Assembly (NCBI GenBank): GCA_002049825.1 | Contig: MVCZ01000055.1 | Span: 1-6,948, forward strand | DNA: 6,948 nucleotides | Direction: 5' to 3' | Source: Candidatus Zhuqueibacterota bacterium 4484_188 | Lineage (GTDB): Bacteria > Calditrichota > Calditrichia > RBG-13-44-9 | The notes under the pieces: generated by a model | What the model was told of the DNA's origin: nothing | Seen by the model: the letters and a program-made list of their open reading frames with translations, nothing else | Databases searched by the model: none | Shown here: positions 6,409-6,948 of the stretch, one piece after another | How positions within the stretch are numbered: the first letter of the stretch is position 1 | Layout: every line of letters starts with the position of its first letter | Program-made: the position numbers and the translations under genes

Positions 6409-6948
6409 TTAATCCTGAAATTCCTGAACACTGGTATTGAGCTTGATTCCCGGTCCCATGGTATTCGAAAGGTAGATGCTGCGAAAATAAGTACCTTTTG
6501 CAGTAACCGGTTTCAATTTGTTTACCGTCATCACCAGTGTTTTAATGTTTTCGATTAATTTATTGGGCTCGAAAGAGGCTTTACCGATACTGGTGTGAAT
6601 AATTCCGGTTTTATCAACCCGAAAGTCAATTTTACCGGCTTTAATTTCTTTCACGGTGCTTTCGATATTCATAGTAACGGTACCGCTTTTAGGATTCGGC
6701 ATTAAGCCGCGCGGACCAAGAATCCGTCCCAGGCGCCCCAAATCTTTCATAGAATTCGGCGTGGCAACCAGAACATCAAAATCGACCCAACCCTCTTTCT
6801 GAATTTTTTCCAGATACTCTTCGTAGCCCACGTAATCTGCACCGGCATTGCGTGCTTCTTCCGCTTTCTCGCCTTTGGCTATTACCAGGATTCGCACTTC
6901 TTTACCCAGCCCGTGGGGAAGTGCCACCGTTCCCCGCACCGCTTGTTC
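6409..6948 (-). CDS. rplA: Ribosomal protein L1 (uL1), 3' part, N-terminus outside window
   Basis: L1 forms the mobile stalk at the E site of the large subunit, binds 23S rRNA and helps release deacylated tRNA. In many bacteria it also represses the rplK-rplA mRNA. The visible 179 residues begin EQAVRGTVALPHGLGKEVR at the window edge. By comparison with E. coli L1 (234 residues, DQNVRGATVLPHGTG near residue 56), about 55 N-terminal residues are missing. The signature GRILGPRGLMPNPKSGTVT is present, as are the RVDKTGIIHTSIGK segment and a C-terminus GPGIKLNTSVQEFQD. The GTG at 6939-6937 encodes the internal valine of VRGT and is not the start. The gene is intact as far as it goes, ends with TAA, and is the first gene of the series visible here; rplK would be expected just upstream. 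Confidence 0.97.
   Translation of the reverse strand, partial: EQAVRGTVALPHGLGKEVRILVIAKGEKAEEARNAGADYVGYEEYLEKIQKEGWVDFDVLVATPNSMKDLGRLGRILGPRGLMPNPKSGTVTMNIESTVKEIKAGKIDFRVDKTGIIHTSIGKASFEPNKLIENIKTLVMTVNKLKPVTAKGTYFRSIYLSNTMGPGIKLNTSVQEFQD

Noticed and set aside
6937..6939. GTG as a start codon for rplA
   Set aside because: The frame continues upstream to the window edge as EQA, and the valine is the conserved V of the L1 VRGT motif. The true start lies outside the window.

Overview
The window is a ribosomal-protein / RNA-polymerase operon from a bacterium, read entirely on the minus strand. In transcription order (right to left) it holds the 3' part of rplA (ribosomal protein L1), complete rplJ (L10), complete rplL (L7/L12), complete rpoB (RNA polymerase beta subunit) and the 5' part of rpoC (beta' subunit), which runs off the left edge. 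This is the conserved L1-L10-L12-beta-beta' order. Coding sequence fills almost all of the window. No RNA genes, mobile elements, CRISPR arrays or cargo genes are visible, and no gene-free stretch exceeds 82 bases.

The protein sequences point to a bacterium outside the Gram-positives, most like the Bacteroidota/Chlorobiota/Calditrichota (FCB) side. Two examples are the RpoB segment around 'YIDRKKKFFVTTFLRALGF' and the RpoC start with 'QISIGLASS'. This is a judgement from remembered family resemblance, not from a search, so the phylum is uncertain. Base composition is moderate and similar across the genes, with no sign of horizontal transfer.

Layout by region. 6409-6948 is rplA, lacking roughly its first 55 residues. 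5868-6383 is rplJ, 25 nt downstream of rplA. 5435-5824 is rplL, 43 nt further on, with the strongest Shine-Dalgarno sequence in the window. 1705-5391 is rpoB; its start is best read as a TTG codon preceded by GAGGTG, although a GTG nine bases upstream is also possible. 1623-1704 is the rpoB-rpoC gap, the only spacer with visible structure: a terminator-like hairpin with a T-tract, then a perfect 23-bp tandem duplication that carries the rpoC ribosome-binding region. 1-1622 is the first 540 codons of rpoC, which reach just past the catalytic NADFDGDQ motif.

The genes work together in the core expression machinery. L10 carries L12 dimers on the ribosomal stalk, L1 forms the other stalk, and beta plus beta' build the polymerase catalytic centre. 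The points worth a second look are cis-elements: the duplicated rpoC leader, the terminator-like hairpin before it, a perfect 13-bp inverted repeat early in the rpoB coding region, and a rplA-rplJ gap too short for a usual L10 autoregulatory leader. I see no evidence of a new multi-gene system here.
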